DNA of 64,000 bases from an uncultured Cohaesibacter sp. (GTDB taxonomy: Bacteria; Pseudomonadota; Alphaproteobacteria; Rhizobiales; Cohaesibacteraceae), in contig NZ_OY761553.1 of NCBI RefSeq assembly GCF_963664735.1, positions 62,001 through 126,000 on the forward strand, in the 5' to 3' direction. Shown here piece after piece: positions 46,411-56,016 of the stretch. The first letter of the stretch is position 1. Every line of letters begins with the position of its first letter. A program made the translations under genes and the position numbers. Under the pieces are notes generated by a model. It did not search any database, was not told the DNA's origin, and saw only the letters and a list, made by a program, of their open reading frames with translations.

Positions 46411-47286
46411 ATGTTCAAAGGATCTTGCACTGCTCTCATCACACCTTTCAAAGAGGGCAGCGTGGACTACAAGGCCTTTGAGTCTTTTGTAGACTGGCAA
46501 ATTAACGAAGGCACCGATGTGCTCGTACCCGTTGGCACAACTGGTGAATCTCCAACCTTGAGCCATGACGAACATAAAAAGGTTGTGGAAGCCTGTGTTA
46601 AGGTTGCTAGCAAGCGTGTTCCTGTTCTGGCTGGTGCTGGGTCCAATTCGACATTGGAAGCCATAGATCTGGCAAAGTTTGCCGAAAATGCTGGCGCTGA
46701 TGGTGTGTTGGTCGTGACACCTTATTATAACAAGCCATGCCAGAATGGTCTCTATGAGCATTTCAAGGCTGTTGCTTCTGCTATTTCCATTCCTCTGGTT
46801 ATCTATAATATTCCGGGCCGTTCCGTCATTGACATGACTGTTGAGACAATGGCGCGTCTGTTTAATGACTGCGAGAATATTGTCGGTTTGAAAGATGCAA
46901 CCGGCGACTTGGCCCGCGTCACCCGTCAGCGCCTTATGGTTGGCAAAGATTTCATCCAGCTTTCTGGCGAAGATGCAACTGCTTTGGGCTTTAATGCACA
47001 AGGCGGGCATGGCTGTATTTCTGTGACCGCCAACGTGGCTCCGAAGCTTTGCAGCGAGTTTCAGGCTGCTTGCCAGAATGGCCAGTGGGACAAAGCGCTT
47101 GAGCTGCATGATCTGCTGTCTCCGATGCATCGGGCGATGTTCCTTCAGCCGAGCCCGGCTGCCGCCAAATATGCGCTTTCTGTGCTTGGAAAAATTGATA
47201 ATGAGATCCGTTTGCCACTCATGACAGCGACAGATTCAGTAAAAGCTGAGGTCGAGGCTGCAATGAAGGTTGCAGGTCTGATCTAA
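46411..47286 (+). CDS. dapA: 4-hydroxy-tetrahydrodipicolinate synthase
   Basis: A 291-residue TIM-barrel enzyme that condenses pyruvate and aspartate semialdehyde in lysine/diaminopimelate synthesis. The start [38 protein letters not shown] and the Schiff-base lysine in VGLKDATGD are all present. The frame extends 15 codons upstream, but the ATG at 46411 follows GAGGAAACG and matches the family. smpB follows 18 bp after the stop. In this setting it supplies meso-diaminopimelate for peptidoglycan. Confidence 0.96.
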   Translation: MFKGSCTALITPFKEGSVDYKAFESFVDWQINEGTDVLVPVGTTGESPTLSHDEHKKVVEACVKVASKRVPVLAGAGSNSTLEAIDLAKFAENAGADGVLVVTPYYNKPCQNGLYEHFKAVASAISIPLVIYNIPGRSVIDMTVETMARLFNDCENIVGLKDATGDLARVTRQRLMVGKDFIQLSGEDATALGFNAQGGHGCISVTANVAPKLCSEFQAACQNGQWDKALELHDLLSPMHRAMFLQPSPAAAKYALSVLGKIDNEIRLPLMTATDSVKAEVEAAMKVAGLI

Positions 47287-47304
47287 AGAGCTTATCTGTG
47301 TGAC

Positions 47305-47784
47305 ATGGCACAAAAGAAGAAAAGCGATCCGAATAACCGCGTCGTGGCGGAAAACCGGAAGGCGCGACATGATTATGAATTTGGCGAAGTGGTTGAAGCT
47401 GGGCTTCAGCTGACCGGTACGGAGGTGAAATCCCTTCGAACCGGCAAAGCGAATATCGCTGAGTCATATGCGTCCGATGAGAATGGCGAGATTGTTCTGA
47501 TCAATTCTCACATACCTGAATATGATCAGGGCAATCGGTTCAACCATGAACCGCGCCGCCCACGCAAGCTGCTTTTGCATAAACGCGAAATCGCCAAAAT
47601 GTCCCAGGCTGTTCAGCGCGATGGCATGACGATTGTGCCGTTGAAGTTATATTTCAATGACAAGGGGATTGCCAAGCTGGCTGTCGCGGTCGCACGAGGC
47701 AAGAAAAATTACGACAAGCGTCAGGATGCCAAGAAACGTGATTGGCAGCGCGATAAAGCCCGGTTAATGCGCGATCGAGGGTAG
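47305..47784 (+). CDS. smpB: SsrA-binding protein SmpB
   Basis: A 159-residue tmRNA partner that rescues stalled ribosomes. Marks of the family are [29 protein letters not shown], the oligonucleotide-binding barrel, and the basic C-terminal tail [20 protein letters not shown] that mimics the missing mRNA. It lies 18 bp after dapA. The tmRNA gene itself is not in this window. Confidence 0.96.
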   Translation: MAQKKKSDPNNRVVAENRKARHDYEFGEVVEAGLQLTGTEVKSLRTGKANIAESYASDENGEIVLINSHIPEYDQGNRFNHEPRRPRKLLLHKREIAKMSQAVQRDGMTIVPLKLYFNDKGIAKLAVAVARGKKNYDKRQDAKKRDWQRDKARLMRDRG

Positions 47785-48002
47785 ACCCTGATTTTGGACT
47801 TCCGGAGAGCGTTTGTTTTTCGGGAGTTTTCTCTGAAATAGAAGGTTTTCATGCATCTGTCTGAAAATGAGGACAGAAATTTTCCTCTCTTTTCGAATGT
47901 GATGCAAGCACTTCAATTTTGCATTTTTGCGAAAGGAGGGGAAAACCTGAATTTGGGGTTTAAAAATCTGGCAAGCCTTCTATAAAGATGACACTTCAAT
48001 GA

Positions 48003-48079
<77 letters not shown>

Positions 48080-48164
48080 ATCATTCCAGTATTTCAAGCG
48101 GGTAACTTGAAATGTGTCTCTCAAGAGACCATATGGATATTGATTGTTTCTTTGAATGTTTTGG

Positions 48165-48608
<444 letters not shown>

Positions 48609-49254
48609 TGGCTTTCCTTCCACTTGGTTGAAACATTCAAATGGAAGGGGAGTGGGTTCGATATGTGCGCATGAAAAATAGAAATGTGAATTTTATTACA
48701 CTTTTGGGACTCGGCCCTATAGGGACAGAGAAATCCCCTGTGAATGGCCATAGAAGTCAAGATTTCTAGATGCCGATATTCGCGCATTTCTAATTTTCTA
48801 TGTATCTGGATCACTAGAAGCATAGACTTCCACAACCCATACACGGGATGGCATTCAAAGTGGTCTTCCTGTGGTGCAGACGTAGAATATTGATGGGGAT
48901 GGTCACTGTGGGCGGGAAGTGGACCTTGAAGACAGTCTTACTCATCTGGGAAGAAGCTGCCTTCTGGCAGGTGCTAATTGAGATGCTCAAGGTGAGATGA
49001 AATTCATAAATGAATTCTGAGCATAAAGGTATGCTCCTTTTATCGCCTAATCATTCTATTGCAAAGCACTAGATTATGGGATGACGGCGCTCACGCTGCG
49101 TATTTCCTGACCACCCAACTGAAGCTTACATCTAAACTTACTCTTGCTAGGATGAACAGAAAGTTTGATTTTCCGGGTTTCCTTGTGACCTGAGCGTGCG
49201 CCCATTTTGCAACGTCCTGCCTGACTTGGCAACTTCCCAATGGAGCATAAGAAA
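48609..49254. other. Gap between the ParA relic and the cupin gene
   Basis: About 650 bp without a supported gene. Short minus-strand frames (for example 48542-48844 and 49091-49291) have no family features. It contains the 16-bp palindrome at 49001-49016. Confidence 0.5.
49001..49016. promoter_or_regulatory. Perfect palindrome AATTCAT-AA-ATGAATT, candidate regulator site
   Basis: A 16-bp inverted repeat about 240 bp upstream of the cupin gene. It contains the ATTCA/TGAAT arms that recur at 50567, 53930 and 56912 in the same gene block. Confidence 0.45.
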
Positions 49255-49671
49255 ATGACCAACAACAAAAACGAAGACGAAATTTTCCCACGCGGCCCAG
49301 AAAACACTGCCTATGAGCAGTATTTCGTGGGGCAGAGCTATTTGAATATCCTGTCCAGGGAAGGGGTGTTCATCGGCAATGTCACCTTTGAACCGGGCTG
49401 CCGCAACAATTGGCACATCCATAAGGCCGAGAAGGGCGGCGGGCAGATCCTTTTGTGCACCTCCGGCAAGGGCTGGTATCAGGAATCTGGCAAGCCCGCA
49501 CAAGCCTTGAAAGCTGGTGATGTGGTCAAAATTCCTGCGGGTGTCAAACATTGGCATGGTGCAGCGAAAGACAGCTGGTTCGCCCACCTCGCTGTCGAAG
49601 TGCCCGGCGAAAACACGACCAATGAATGGCTGGAGCCCGTTTCTGATGAAGATTATCTTGCTCTGGACTGA
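49255..49671 (+). CDS. Cupin-domain protein
   Basis: A 138-residue single-domain cupin. Motif 1 is GCRNNWHIHKAEKGGGQILLCTSGKG, giving two metal histidines and a glutamate or glutamine, and motif 2 is GDVVKIPAGVKHWHGA. The ATG at 49255 follows GGAG at nine bases, so the ATG at 49240 is unlikely. Proteins like this are often next to aldo/keto reductases and alcohol dehydrogenases, where they may act on quinones, carboxymuconolactone-type compounds or bind metal. Exact function is unknown. Confidence 0.86.
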   Translation: MTNNKNEDEIFPRGPENTAYEQYFVGQSYLNILSREGVFIGNVTFEPGCRNNWHIHKAEKGGGQILLCTSGKGWYQESGKPAQALKAGDVVKIPAGVKHWHGAAKDSWFAHLAVEVPGENTTNEWLEPVSDEDYLALD

Positions 49672-49733
49672 GAGCTGTGCAGGCCAGCGAACTGGCCAAT
49701 TGGATCCCAATTCTCAAAATTAGGACTATCGAC

Positions 49734-50549
49734 ATGAAAGACGTAACTGTTGTTGTCGGTGCCGGAGGCATCGGCCAGGCTATTGCGCGTCGTATCAGTC
49801 ACGACCGCCAGATTCTGATCGCGAACCACACGCAAAAATCCGCTCAGGAAGCGGCGAAAGTGCTTGAGTTTGCGGGGTATGATGTGACGGCCATGGAAGC
49901 AGACATCTCGGACCGAGCAGCGGTTCAGGCTGTTGTGGCAAAAGCGCAGGACCTGGGACCGATCAAGGCTTTGGTTCAGGCGGCAGGTGTGTCTCCATCA
50001 CAAGCGCCCATCGAGCAAATTCTTGAAGTTGACCTATATGGCACGGCAATCCTGCTTGAAGAATTCGGCAAGGTGATTGCGCCGGGAGGGGCTGGTGTCG
50101 TGATCTCTTCCCAGTCGGGTTATCGCATGCCAGCATTGACCACAGGACAGGATGCTCTTTTGGCGACGGCTCCGGCTGAAGACCTTCTGAAACTTGATTT
50201 CGTCAAGGGCGTCAAGGATACACTGCACGCCTATCAAATGTCCAAACGCTGCAATTCCCTGCGGGTAAGAGGAGAGGCGATCAACTGGGCAAAACGAAAC
50301 GCACGGGTGAATGCCATCAGTCCGGGCATAATCGTTACGCCGCTGGCCCATGATGAGCTTTACGGCGAACGCGCTGATTTCTACCAGTCGATGCTGAAGA
50401 AGATGCCCGCTGGTCGGGCAGGAATGCCCGATGAAGTGGCGGCTCTGGCCGCTCACATCATGGGCCCCGAAGCTGGGTTCATCACCGGCAGTGACTTCCT
50501 GATCGATGGTGGTGCGACGGCCAATTTTTTCTACGGACCCGATGCATAG
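49734..50549 (+). CDS. SDR-family oxidoreductase
   Basis: A 271-residue short-chain dehydrogenase. The cofactor motif is VVVGAGGIGQAIARR at about 6-20, a GxxGxG-type variant. The catalytic serine region is VVISSQSGYRM and the Y-x3-K is in YQMSKRCNSL at about 177-186. The C-terminus carries the usual AGFITGSDFLIDGGA. An N-terminal extension (19 codons from 49677) is excluded because the ATG at 49734 follows AGGA. It starts 62 bp after the cupin gene, probably in the same operon. Confidence 0.88.
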   Translation: MKDVTVVVGAGGIGQAIARRISHDRQILIANHTQKSAQEAAKVLEFAGYDVTAMEADISDRAAVQAVVAKAQDLGPIKALVQAAGVSPSQAPIEQILEVDLYGTAILLEEFGKVIAPGGAGVVISSQSGYRMPALTTGQDALLATAPAEDLLKLDFVKGVKDTLHAYQMSKRCNSLRVRGEAINWAKRNARVNAISPGIIVTPLAHDELYGERADFYQSMLKKMPAGRAGMPDEVAALAAHIMGPEAGFITGSDFLIDGGATANFFYGPDA

Positions 50550-50566
50550 TCGCATTTCGGTTCAGT

Positions 50567-50576
50567 ATTCATGAAT
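50567..50576. promoter_or_regulatory. Palindrome ATTCATGAAT upstream of the alcohol dehydrogenase gene
   Basis: A perfect 10-bp palindrome about 140 bp upstream of the alcohol dehydrogenase gene. The same 10 bases occur at the LysR gene start (56912-56921). Confidence 0.4.
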
Positions 50577-50715
50577 GACAAAGATAGGTCCTTGCGGTTT
50601 TAAGGCACTTTATCCTTGGGATGCTACCTATATACTGCCCCCTTCACCATAAAATGAAAAGCAATCCAAACCAGAAGAATCATCAAGATTTGCTTGTTTT
50701 CTAAGGAGACAGCCA

Positions 50716-51732
50716 ATGCTAGGAACAATGCTCTATGGTCCGGGAGATGTCCGTTATGAAGAGGTTCCCGAACCTCAGATAGTTCATCCGACCGATGCCA
50801 TCATCCGCCTTGCTGCGACCTGCGTTTGTGGGTCTGATCTTTGGCCCTATCGTGGCGTGAATGACGTGACCGCCCCAATGGCCATGGGCCATGAATATTG
50901 CGGCGTTGTTGAAGCGGTTGGTGACGCCGTTTCCACGGTCAGACCGGGTGACTTTGTTGTGGGGTCTTTTTGCCTGTCCGACAACACCTGCCCGCACTGT
51001 GGGCACGGGTTCCATTCCTCATGCGAACAGCGTGAATTCATGACTGGCGCACAGGCGCCAATGGCGCGCGTGGCGTTGGCTGATGGCACTCTGGTCAAGA
51101 CCGCGGGACAGCCATCGGAAGACCTCATCCCGCATCTTCTTGCTGCCTCTGACGTGCTCGGCACTGGCTGGTATGCAGCCGATGCAGCGCGCGTTCAGCC
51201 CGGCTCGACGGTTGTCGTAGTCGGCGATGGTGCCGTTGGTCTGATGGGGGTCTTGTCAGCCAAACAGATGGGCGCTGAACGCATCATCGCCATGAGCCGC
51301 CACAAGTCCCGTCAGGATCTGGCTCTGGAGTTTGGTGCAACAGACATCGTTGCCGAGCGCGGGGATGAAGGCATCGCCAAGATCCGAGAACTCACCGCCA
51401 AAATCGGTGCGGACTCTGTTCTCGAATGCGTCGGCACTGAGCAATCCATGAAACAGGCCATTGCTTGCGCACGCCCCGGGTCTACCGTTGGCTTCGTTGG
51501 TGTGCCTCATGGCGTCAAGATCGACGGTCAGGATCTGTTTTTTGCTCAGGTTGGCCTGATGGGAGGACCGGCACCGGTTCGTCGCTTCCTGCCCGACCTG
51601 ATGCAGCTGGTGATTGATCGCAAGATCGAACCGGGCAAGGTCTTTGATCTGCAGATCCCGATTGCAGATGTTGCCGAAGGCTACAAGGCCATGGATGAGC
51701 GTCGCGCGATCAAGACGCTTTTGCGCGTATAG
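50716..51732 (+). CDS. Zinc-dependent alcohol dehydrogenase (MDR family)
   Basis: A 338-residue medium-chain dehydrogenase. The catalytic zinc cysteine is in TCVCGSDLWPYRG at about 37 and the GHE motif in MGHEYCGVVEAVGD at about 59-61. The structural zinc loop has CPHCGHGFHSSC, a shortened set of cysteines and histidines. The cofactor motif is VVVGDGAVGLMGVL at about 168-181. It oxidises alcohols or reduces aldehydes with NAD(P); the substrate is unknown. An AAGGAG site precedes the ATG, and a strong terminator follows. Confidence 0.9.
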   Translation: MLGTMLYGPGDVRYEEVPEPQIVHPTDAIIRLAATCVCGSDLWPYRGVNDVTAPMAMGHEYCGVVEAVGDAVSTVRPGDFVVGSFCLSDNTCPHCGHGFHSSCEQREFMTGAQAPMARVALADGTLVKTAGQPSEDLIPHLLAASDVLGTGWYAADAARVQPGSTVVVVGDGAVGLMGVLSAKQMGAERIIAMSRHKSRQDLALEFGATDIVAERGDEGIAKIRELTAKIGADSVLECVGTEQSMKQAIACARPGSTVGFVGVPHGVKIDGQDLFFAQVGLMGGPAPVRRFLPDLMQLVIDRKIEPGKVFDLQIPIADVAEGYKAMDERRAIKTLLRV

Positions 51733-51759
51733 GATCACGACACAGCATCAAAAACTTGA

Positions 51760-51793
51760 AGGCAGGGCTTGGTGTACAAGTCCTGCCTTTTTA
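51760..51793 (+). terminator. Intrinsic terminator of the alcohol dehydrogenase gene
   Basis: A 12-bp stem, AGGCAGGGCTTG (51760-51771) with CAAGTCCTGCCT (51777-51788, one wobble), around GTGTA, followed by a T run. Confidence 0.92.
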
Positions 51794-51815
51794 TATCCGG
51801 AAGATCTTAATCGTG

Positions 51816-53009
51816 TTAGCGGGGTTTGAGCAGCACTGTTGCCATGCAGGCGAAGGTGAAAAGGGCCATGATCCAGGCCATGGGCCAGGGCGTACCATCG
51901 CGAAAGACCGTGAGCAGAAGCGATGAAATGATGCCGCTGCCATATTGAAGAGAGCCGATCAGAGCCGATGCCGAACCGGCTGTTTTCACCTCATCCAGCG
52001 CAGCGGCCGTTGCCGTCGCTGCAATGATCCCGTTGAGCGAGAAGAAAACAAACACCGTGATGATGACGAATATCAAGCTGGCAGCGCCAGCATAGACAGC
52101 AAGGCTTAATGCCACAGTGGCAAGAAAGGCCGCCGCAGTCGAAAGCTTGAGAAGCAAATCCATGGAATAGCGCGACAGAAGGAAGCGGTTGAAGTAGCTG
52201 ACAACCATCACGCCGACGACGTTTAAGCCGAACAGATAGCCGTAATATTGATAGTTCACACCGAAATAATTGATGTAGACAAAGGGAGAGCCGATGATGA
52301 AGCCGTAGGCGGCGACATAGTAGAAGGTGACGCAAAGGGTGTAGCGCATGAATTCCCGGTTTTTCATCAGGGTCGCATAGTTGCGCAAGGCCAAGAAAAG
52401 GGAAGAGGGTGCAACATTCTCTTTTGGCAGGGTTTCCGGCAATTTGAAGATCGACAGGAACATCAGCATTCCAATGCCGGCGAGCAGCCAGAAAATAGCG
52501 TGCCACGTGCTGAAGTGAATGATCTGCCCGCCCAGAAGCGGCCCGATGATGGGAGCAACCGCCATTACCATCACGAGTGTCGAGAGCATTTGCGCCGCTT
52601 GTGTTCGGGAATAGAGATCGCGGATCATGGCTCTGGACAACATCGGGCCGGTGCAGGCGCCGAAGGCCTGAAAAACCCGCCAGAAGATGATTTGCTCTAT
52701 AGACTGCGCCAAAGCGCAGCCAACTGAGCCTACCACAAACACCAGCATGCCAATGAACAGCGGCTTTCTGCGTCCGATCGAGTCGCTGATAGGCCCCCAA
52801 ACGAGTTGCGCTATCGTGAAACCGATGAGAAAGCCGGTAACGGTTAGTTCTGCGTTGCCGTTCAGCTCTTTCGCCATCATCGGCATGGCGGGCAGATAAA
52901 TATCCGTCGACAGCGAAGTGAATGCCATCAACGCACTTAGAATGATGATGAAGACGATATGGGCATATGTCGAATGGGTTCGATCTTGTTGATTGGTCTC
53001 TAGTGTCAT
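51816..53009 (-). CDS. MFS transporter, Bcr/CflA drug-efflux family
   Basis: A 397-residue transporter with about twelve membrane helices. The N-terminal helix pattern FTSLSTDIYLPAMPMMAKEL and the loop GPISDSIGRRKPLFIGM are typical of the Bcr/CflA branch of drug:proton antiporters. It exports drugs or sulfonamides in characterised relatives, and in this block could export toxic aldehydes or quinones. A second long frame overlaps it on the same strand (51991-53136), but with no family features. The ribosome site is weak. Confidence 0.91.
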   Translation of the reverse strand: MTLETNQQDRTHSTYAHIVFIIILSALMAFTSLSTDIYLPAMPMMAKELNGNAELTVTGFLIGFTIAQLVWGPISDSIGRRKPLFIGMLVFVVGSVGCALAQSIEQIIFWRVFQAFGACTGPMLSRAMIRDLYSRTQAAQMLSTLVMVMAVAPIIGPLLGGQIIHFSTWHAIFWLLAGIGMLMFLSIFKLPETLPKENVAPSSLFLALRNYATLMKNREFMRYTLCVTFYYVAAYGFIIGSPFVYINYFGVNYQYYGYLFGLNVVGVMVVSYFNRFLLSRYSMDLLLKLSTAAAFLATVALSLAVYAGAASLIFVIITVFVFFSLNGIIAATATAAALDEVKTAGSASALIGSLQYGSGIISSLLLTVFRDGTPWPMAWIMALFTFACMATVLLKPR

Positions 53010-53325
53010 GGGCTTTCGTCATTTGGCTGGATTGCGGGCGGAGGGCCAGATCGCGGGCGGCTCTTTTGTCGTGGCCAATATGAGGAAAAATGCTGAGCAT
53101 GATAAGTTGCATAATATGGCTTGTGCTTATACTCAAATTTCATAAATGGATCGATGGTCGCTGTTTGGCGTTCTCCTAAATTTATTAGTTCCTGATATAA
53201 GTTCAATCCACATTCAGCGCCTAATCAATGGAATAAAAAGCGCCTATCTTTGCGTCAAGGGCAGCGCAAGTCGCTCCCGCATGGCAACCCGACGCGTTTG
53301 CCTCAGCTTTTCAAGGATAGGTTTA

Positions 53326-53919
53326 GTGACAAAAATTCTCATTCTCGGCGCTGCGGGACAGATCGCTCGTGTGACCACAGGCCTGTTTCTGGAGACTACC
53401 AATCTGGAACTCGTGCTTTTCGCTCGCAACGCTCGCCGTCTTGAGAGGCTTGCTAATAATGACCGTGTCACCATCATCGATGGGGATGTCATGGATGGCG
53501 TCAAGCTGGAAGCAGCAATGGCTGGCGTTGATATGGTTTATGCCAATCTTTCTGGCAACATGGCCACACAGGCCAGAACCATCATCACCGCCATGCACAA
53601 TGCCAAGCTCAAACGTCTGATCTTTGTCAGCTCCATGGGCATCTATGGTGAAGTGCCGGGGCAGAGCTATTCCAGCGTGCTCGACCCCTATCGGGACGCT
53701 GCGCTGATGATCGAAGCAACCGATCTTGACTACACGATCATCCGCCCCGAATGGCTGAACAATCGAGACGAGATCGCCTATGGCACCACGGTCAAGGGCG
53801 AGCCTTTCAAGAACCCGCAAGCCTATGTCTCTCGCAAGAGCGTCGGCGATCTGATCGTTAAATGCGCAACTGTTCCGGGCTTCGGCTCGTACGAGAGCTT
53901 TGGCGTGCACAAGGCTTGA
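53326..53919 (+). CDS. NAD(P)-binding protein, SDR/NmrA-like
   Basis: A 197-residue Rossmann protein. The cofactor motif ILILGAAGQIARVTTGLFL is at about 4-22, followed by ARNARRL and DGDVMDG. The segment LIFVSSMGIYGE and the DYTIIRPEWLNN part match the atypical SDR/NmrA family of NADPH-binding epimerase-like proteins. The start is a GTG at 53326 with AAGGATAG at good spacing; the longer frame from 53146 is not needed. The aldo/keto reductase follows 42 bp later on the same strand. Confidence 0.86.
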   Translation: MTKILILGAAGQIARVTTGLFLETTNLELVLFARNARRLERLANNDRVTIIDGDVMDGVKLEAAMAGVDMVYANLSGNMATQARTIITAMHNAKLKRLIFVSSMGIYGEVPGQSYSSVLDPYRDAALMIEATDLDYTIIRPEWLNNRDEIAYGTTVKGEPFKNPQAYVSRKSVGDLIVKCATVPGFGSYESFGVHKA

Positions 53920-53929
53920 TCGCACAAAT

Positions 53930-53941
53930 ATTCAAATGAAT
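53930..53941. promoter_or_regulatory. Inverted repeat ATTCA-AA-TGAAT before the aldo/keto reductase gene
   Basis: Arms match those at 49001 and 56912 with a different spacer, and lie 20 bp before the aldo/keto reductase start. Confidence 0.35.
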
Positions 53942-53961
53942 CCTAAAAACAGGAGACAACC

Positions 53962-54858
53962 ATGCAAGGTTTCAACCCTACCATTACCCTCAACAACGGC
54001 GTGACGATGCCAGCCGTTGGCCTTGGCGTCTATCGTTCCAGCCCCGAAGACACCGGTGGTGCAGTGAAAGCGGCTCTTGACGCCGGCTATCGCATGATCG
54101 ACACCGCTGCTGCTTATCGCAATGAAACCGAAGTCGGAGAGGCCATCCGCGAAAGCGATGTCGCCCGCGACGATATCTTCATCCAGACCAAACTCTGGAT
54201 CAGCGATTACAGCTATGACAGCGCGATGCACGGTTTCGAGCGTTCGATGAAAAAACTCGGCTTCGATCAACTCGATCTTTATCTTCTGCATCAACCGGCA
54301 CCTGCGGAATTTGACCGTACCGTTGGTGCATACAAGGCAGCCGAGAAGCTCATGGCCGATGGTCGCATCCGCGCCATTGGCGTCAGCAACTTCAGCCCGG
54401 CCCATATCGAGCGCCTGATGGCAGAGACCGATATCGTGCCTGCCGCCAATCAGGTGGAACTGCATCCCTTCTTCACGCAGAAAGCTCTGATCGACTTCCA
54501 CAAAAAGCATAATATTCTCACGCAAGCATGGTCACCCATTGGCGGCGTGCAGCGCTATTGGCGCGAGGATGCCAAGCCCGAGGAAGACCCGCTCACCCAT
54601 CCTGCCATTGCGGCTCTGGCCGAGAAATACACCAAGACCCCGGCCCAGATCATCCTGCGTTGGCATCTGGAGCTTGGCATTTCGATCATCCCGAAATCGG
54701 TCAAGACTGCCCGCATTCTGGAGAATTTCGATATTTTCGATTTTGCTCTCACAGCAGATGAAGTCGCTTCAATTGATGCGCTTGATACCGGCAAGCGGGG
54801 TGGCCCTGATCCGGAACATTCCGATCGCAAGGCCTTCCCTTTCGTGATCGAAGACTGA
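53962..54858 (+). CDS. Aldo/keto reductase (2,5-diketo-gluconate reductase-like)
   Basis: A 298-residue TIM-barrel reductase. The catalytic tetrad is complete: D47 and Y52 in MIDTAAAYRNE, K77 in QTKLW, and H110 in YLLHQP. NADPH-binding segments near the C-terminus (SIIPKSVKTARILENFDIFDF) are intact. DkgA/B-like enzymes reduce methylglyoxal and other toxic aldehydes. An AGGAGAC site precedes the ATG. The alcohol dehydrogenase follows 34 bp later on the same strand. Confidence 0.92.
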   Translation: MQGFNPTITLNNGVTMPAVGLGVYRSSPEDTGGAVKAALDAGYRMIDTAAAYRNETEVGEAIRESDVARDDIFIQTKLWISDYSYDSAMHGFERSMKKLGFDQLDLYLLHQPAPAEFDRTVGAYKAAEKLMADGRIRAIGVSNFSPAHIERLMAETDIVPAANQVELHPFFTQKALIDFHKKHNILTQAWSPIGGVQRYWREDAKPEEDPLTHPAIAALAEKYTKTPAQIILRWHLELGISIIPKSVKTARILENFDIFDFALTADEVASIDALDTGKRGGPDPEHSDRKAFPFVIED

Positions 54859-54892
54859 TCGCAACAACAGACCATTTCAAAGAGGACAAACT

Positions 54893-55948
54893 ATGCCCAC
54901 CCAAATCAAAGCTGTCGGCACGACAGAAGCCAGGAAACCTCTCGAAGTGATGGATATTGCCCGGCGCGATCTGCAACCGGACGATGTTCAGTTTCAAGTC
55001 CTTTACTGCGGCATCTGCCATTCAGACCTGCATCAGATTCATAATGACTTCGGTGCGGGGCATTTCCCTATGGTGCCCGGCCATGAAATCGTCGGCCGTG
55101 TGACCGCTGTCGGCAATGACGTCAAGAGCTTCAAGGTCGGTGATCTCGCCGCTGTTGGCTGTATCGTCGATTCCTGTGGCCACTGCCCGGCCTGTCGTCA
55201 TGACCTTGAGCAGTTCTGCGAAGGCGAAGAGGGCACGACCCTGTCCTTCAACACGCCGGACAAATATATGGGCGGGATGACCTATGGCGGTTTCTCCCAG
55301 ACCTATGTCTGCAAGGAACAATATACGCTCCATGTGCCAGAAAGCCTCGACTTGGCTGCCGCAGCACCGCTACTTTGCGCCGGGATCACGGTCTACTCGC
55401 CATTGAAGCATTGGGGCGCCGGTGCTGGCAAAACCGTTGGTATCGTCGGCATCGGCGGTCTGGGCCATGTGGCCATCAAGATCGCAAAGGCCATGGGTGC
55501 GCATGTGGTGGTCTTTACCACCTCAGCCGCCAAGGTTGATGATGCCAAACGGCTCGGCGCTCACGAAGCCGTATTGTCGACCGATCCGGAACAGATGAAG
55601 GCCTTTGCCTCCAAGGTCGATATTATCATCGACACGGTCTCGGCCAAGCATGAAGTCAATGCCTATCTCAAGCTGCTGGCAATCGATGGCTCTCTTGTGC
55701 TGGTCGGCCTTCCTGCCGAACCACTGGAAGTGGGGGCTTTCAACGTGGTCAAAGGCCGCCGCAGCTTCTCCGGATCGAACATTGGCGGCATCGCTGAAAC
55801 GCAGGAAATGCTCGACTTCTGCGCCGAGCATGACATCGTCGCCGACATCGAACTGATCAAGGCCGATCAGATCAACGAGGCTTTTGAGCGCCTTGAAAAG
55901 AATGACGTTCGCTACCGCTTTGTGATCGACATGTCGACGCTCAGATGA
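54893..55948 (+). CDS. Zinc-dependent NAD(P) alcohol dehydrogenase (cinnamyl/YahK-like)
   Basis: A 351-residue CAD-type enzyme. The catalytic zinc ligands are C42 in YCGICHSDLHQIH and the GHE at about 63-65. Structural zinc cysteines lie in CIVDSCGHCPACRHDLEQFC. The cofactor motif is VGIVGIGGLGHVAIKIAKAMG. YahK-type enzymes reduce broad-range aldehydes with NADPH. An AGAGGAC site precedes the ATG. It ends this transcript before a near-perfect terminator. Confidence 0.92.
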   Translation: MPTQIKAVGTTEARKPLEVMDIARRDLQPDDVQFQVLYCGICHSDLHQIHNDFGAGHFPMVPGHEIVGRVTAVGNDVKSFKVGDLAAVGCIVDSCGHCPACRHDLEQFCEGEEGTTLSFNTPDKYMGGMTYGGFSQTYVCKEQYTLHVPESLDLAAAAPLLCAGITVYSPLKHWGAGAGKTVGIVGIGGLGHVAIKIAKAMGAHVVVFTTSAAKVDDAKRLGAHEAVLSTDPEQMKAFASKVDIIIDTVSAKHEVNAYLKLLAIDGSLVLVGLPAEPLEVGAFNVVKGRRSFSGSNIGGIAETQEMLDFCAEHDIVADIELIKADQINEAFERLEKNDVRYRFVIDMSTLR

Positions 55949-55961
55949 GCATGGAAACAAG

Positions 55962-55995
55962 AAAGGCTGGATCTGGTTTCAGATCCAGCCTTTTT
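55962..55995. terminator. Bidirectional terminator between the alcohol dehydrogenase and LysR genes
   Basis: A perfect 14-bp stem, 55962-55975 with 55980-55993, around a GTTT loop. The T run follows on the plus strand, and a weaker one on the minus strand, so it can serve both convergent genes. Confidence 0.92.
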
Positions 55996-56016
55996 CGGGT
56001 TTTGTGCAAAACAGGG

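Noticed and set aside
51991..53136. A 381-codon open frame on the minus strand overlapping the MFS transporter gene in another frame
   Set aside because: It has no family features and is rich in Arg, His, Leu and Ser, the composition expected from a shifted reading of a real gene. The overlapping frame is a clear Bcr/CflA transporter.
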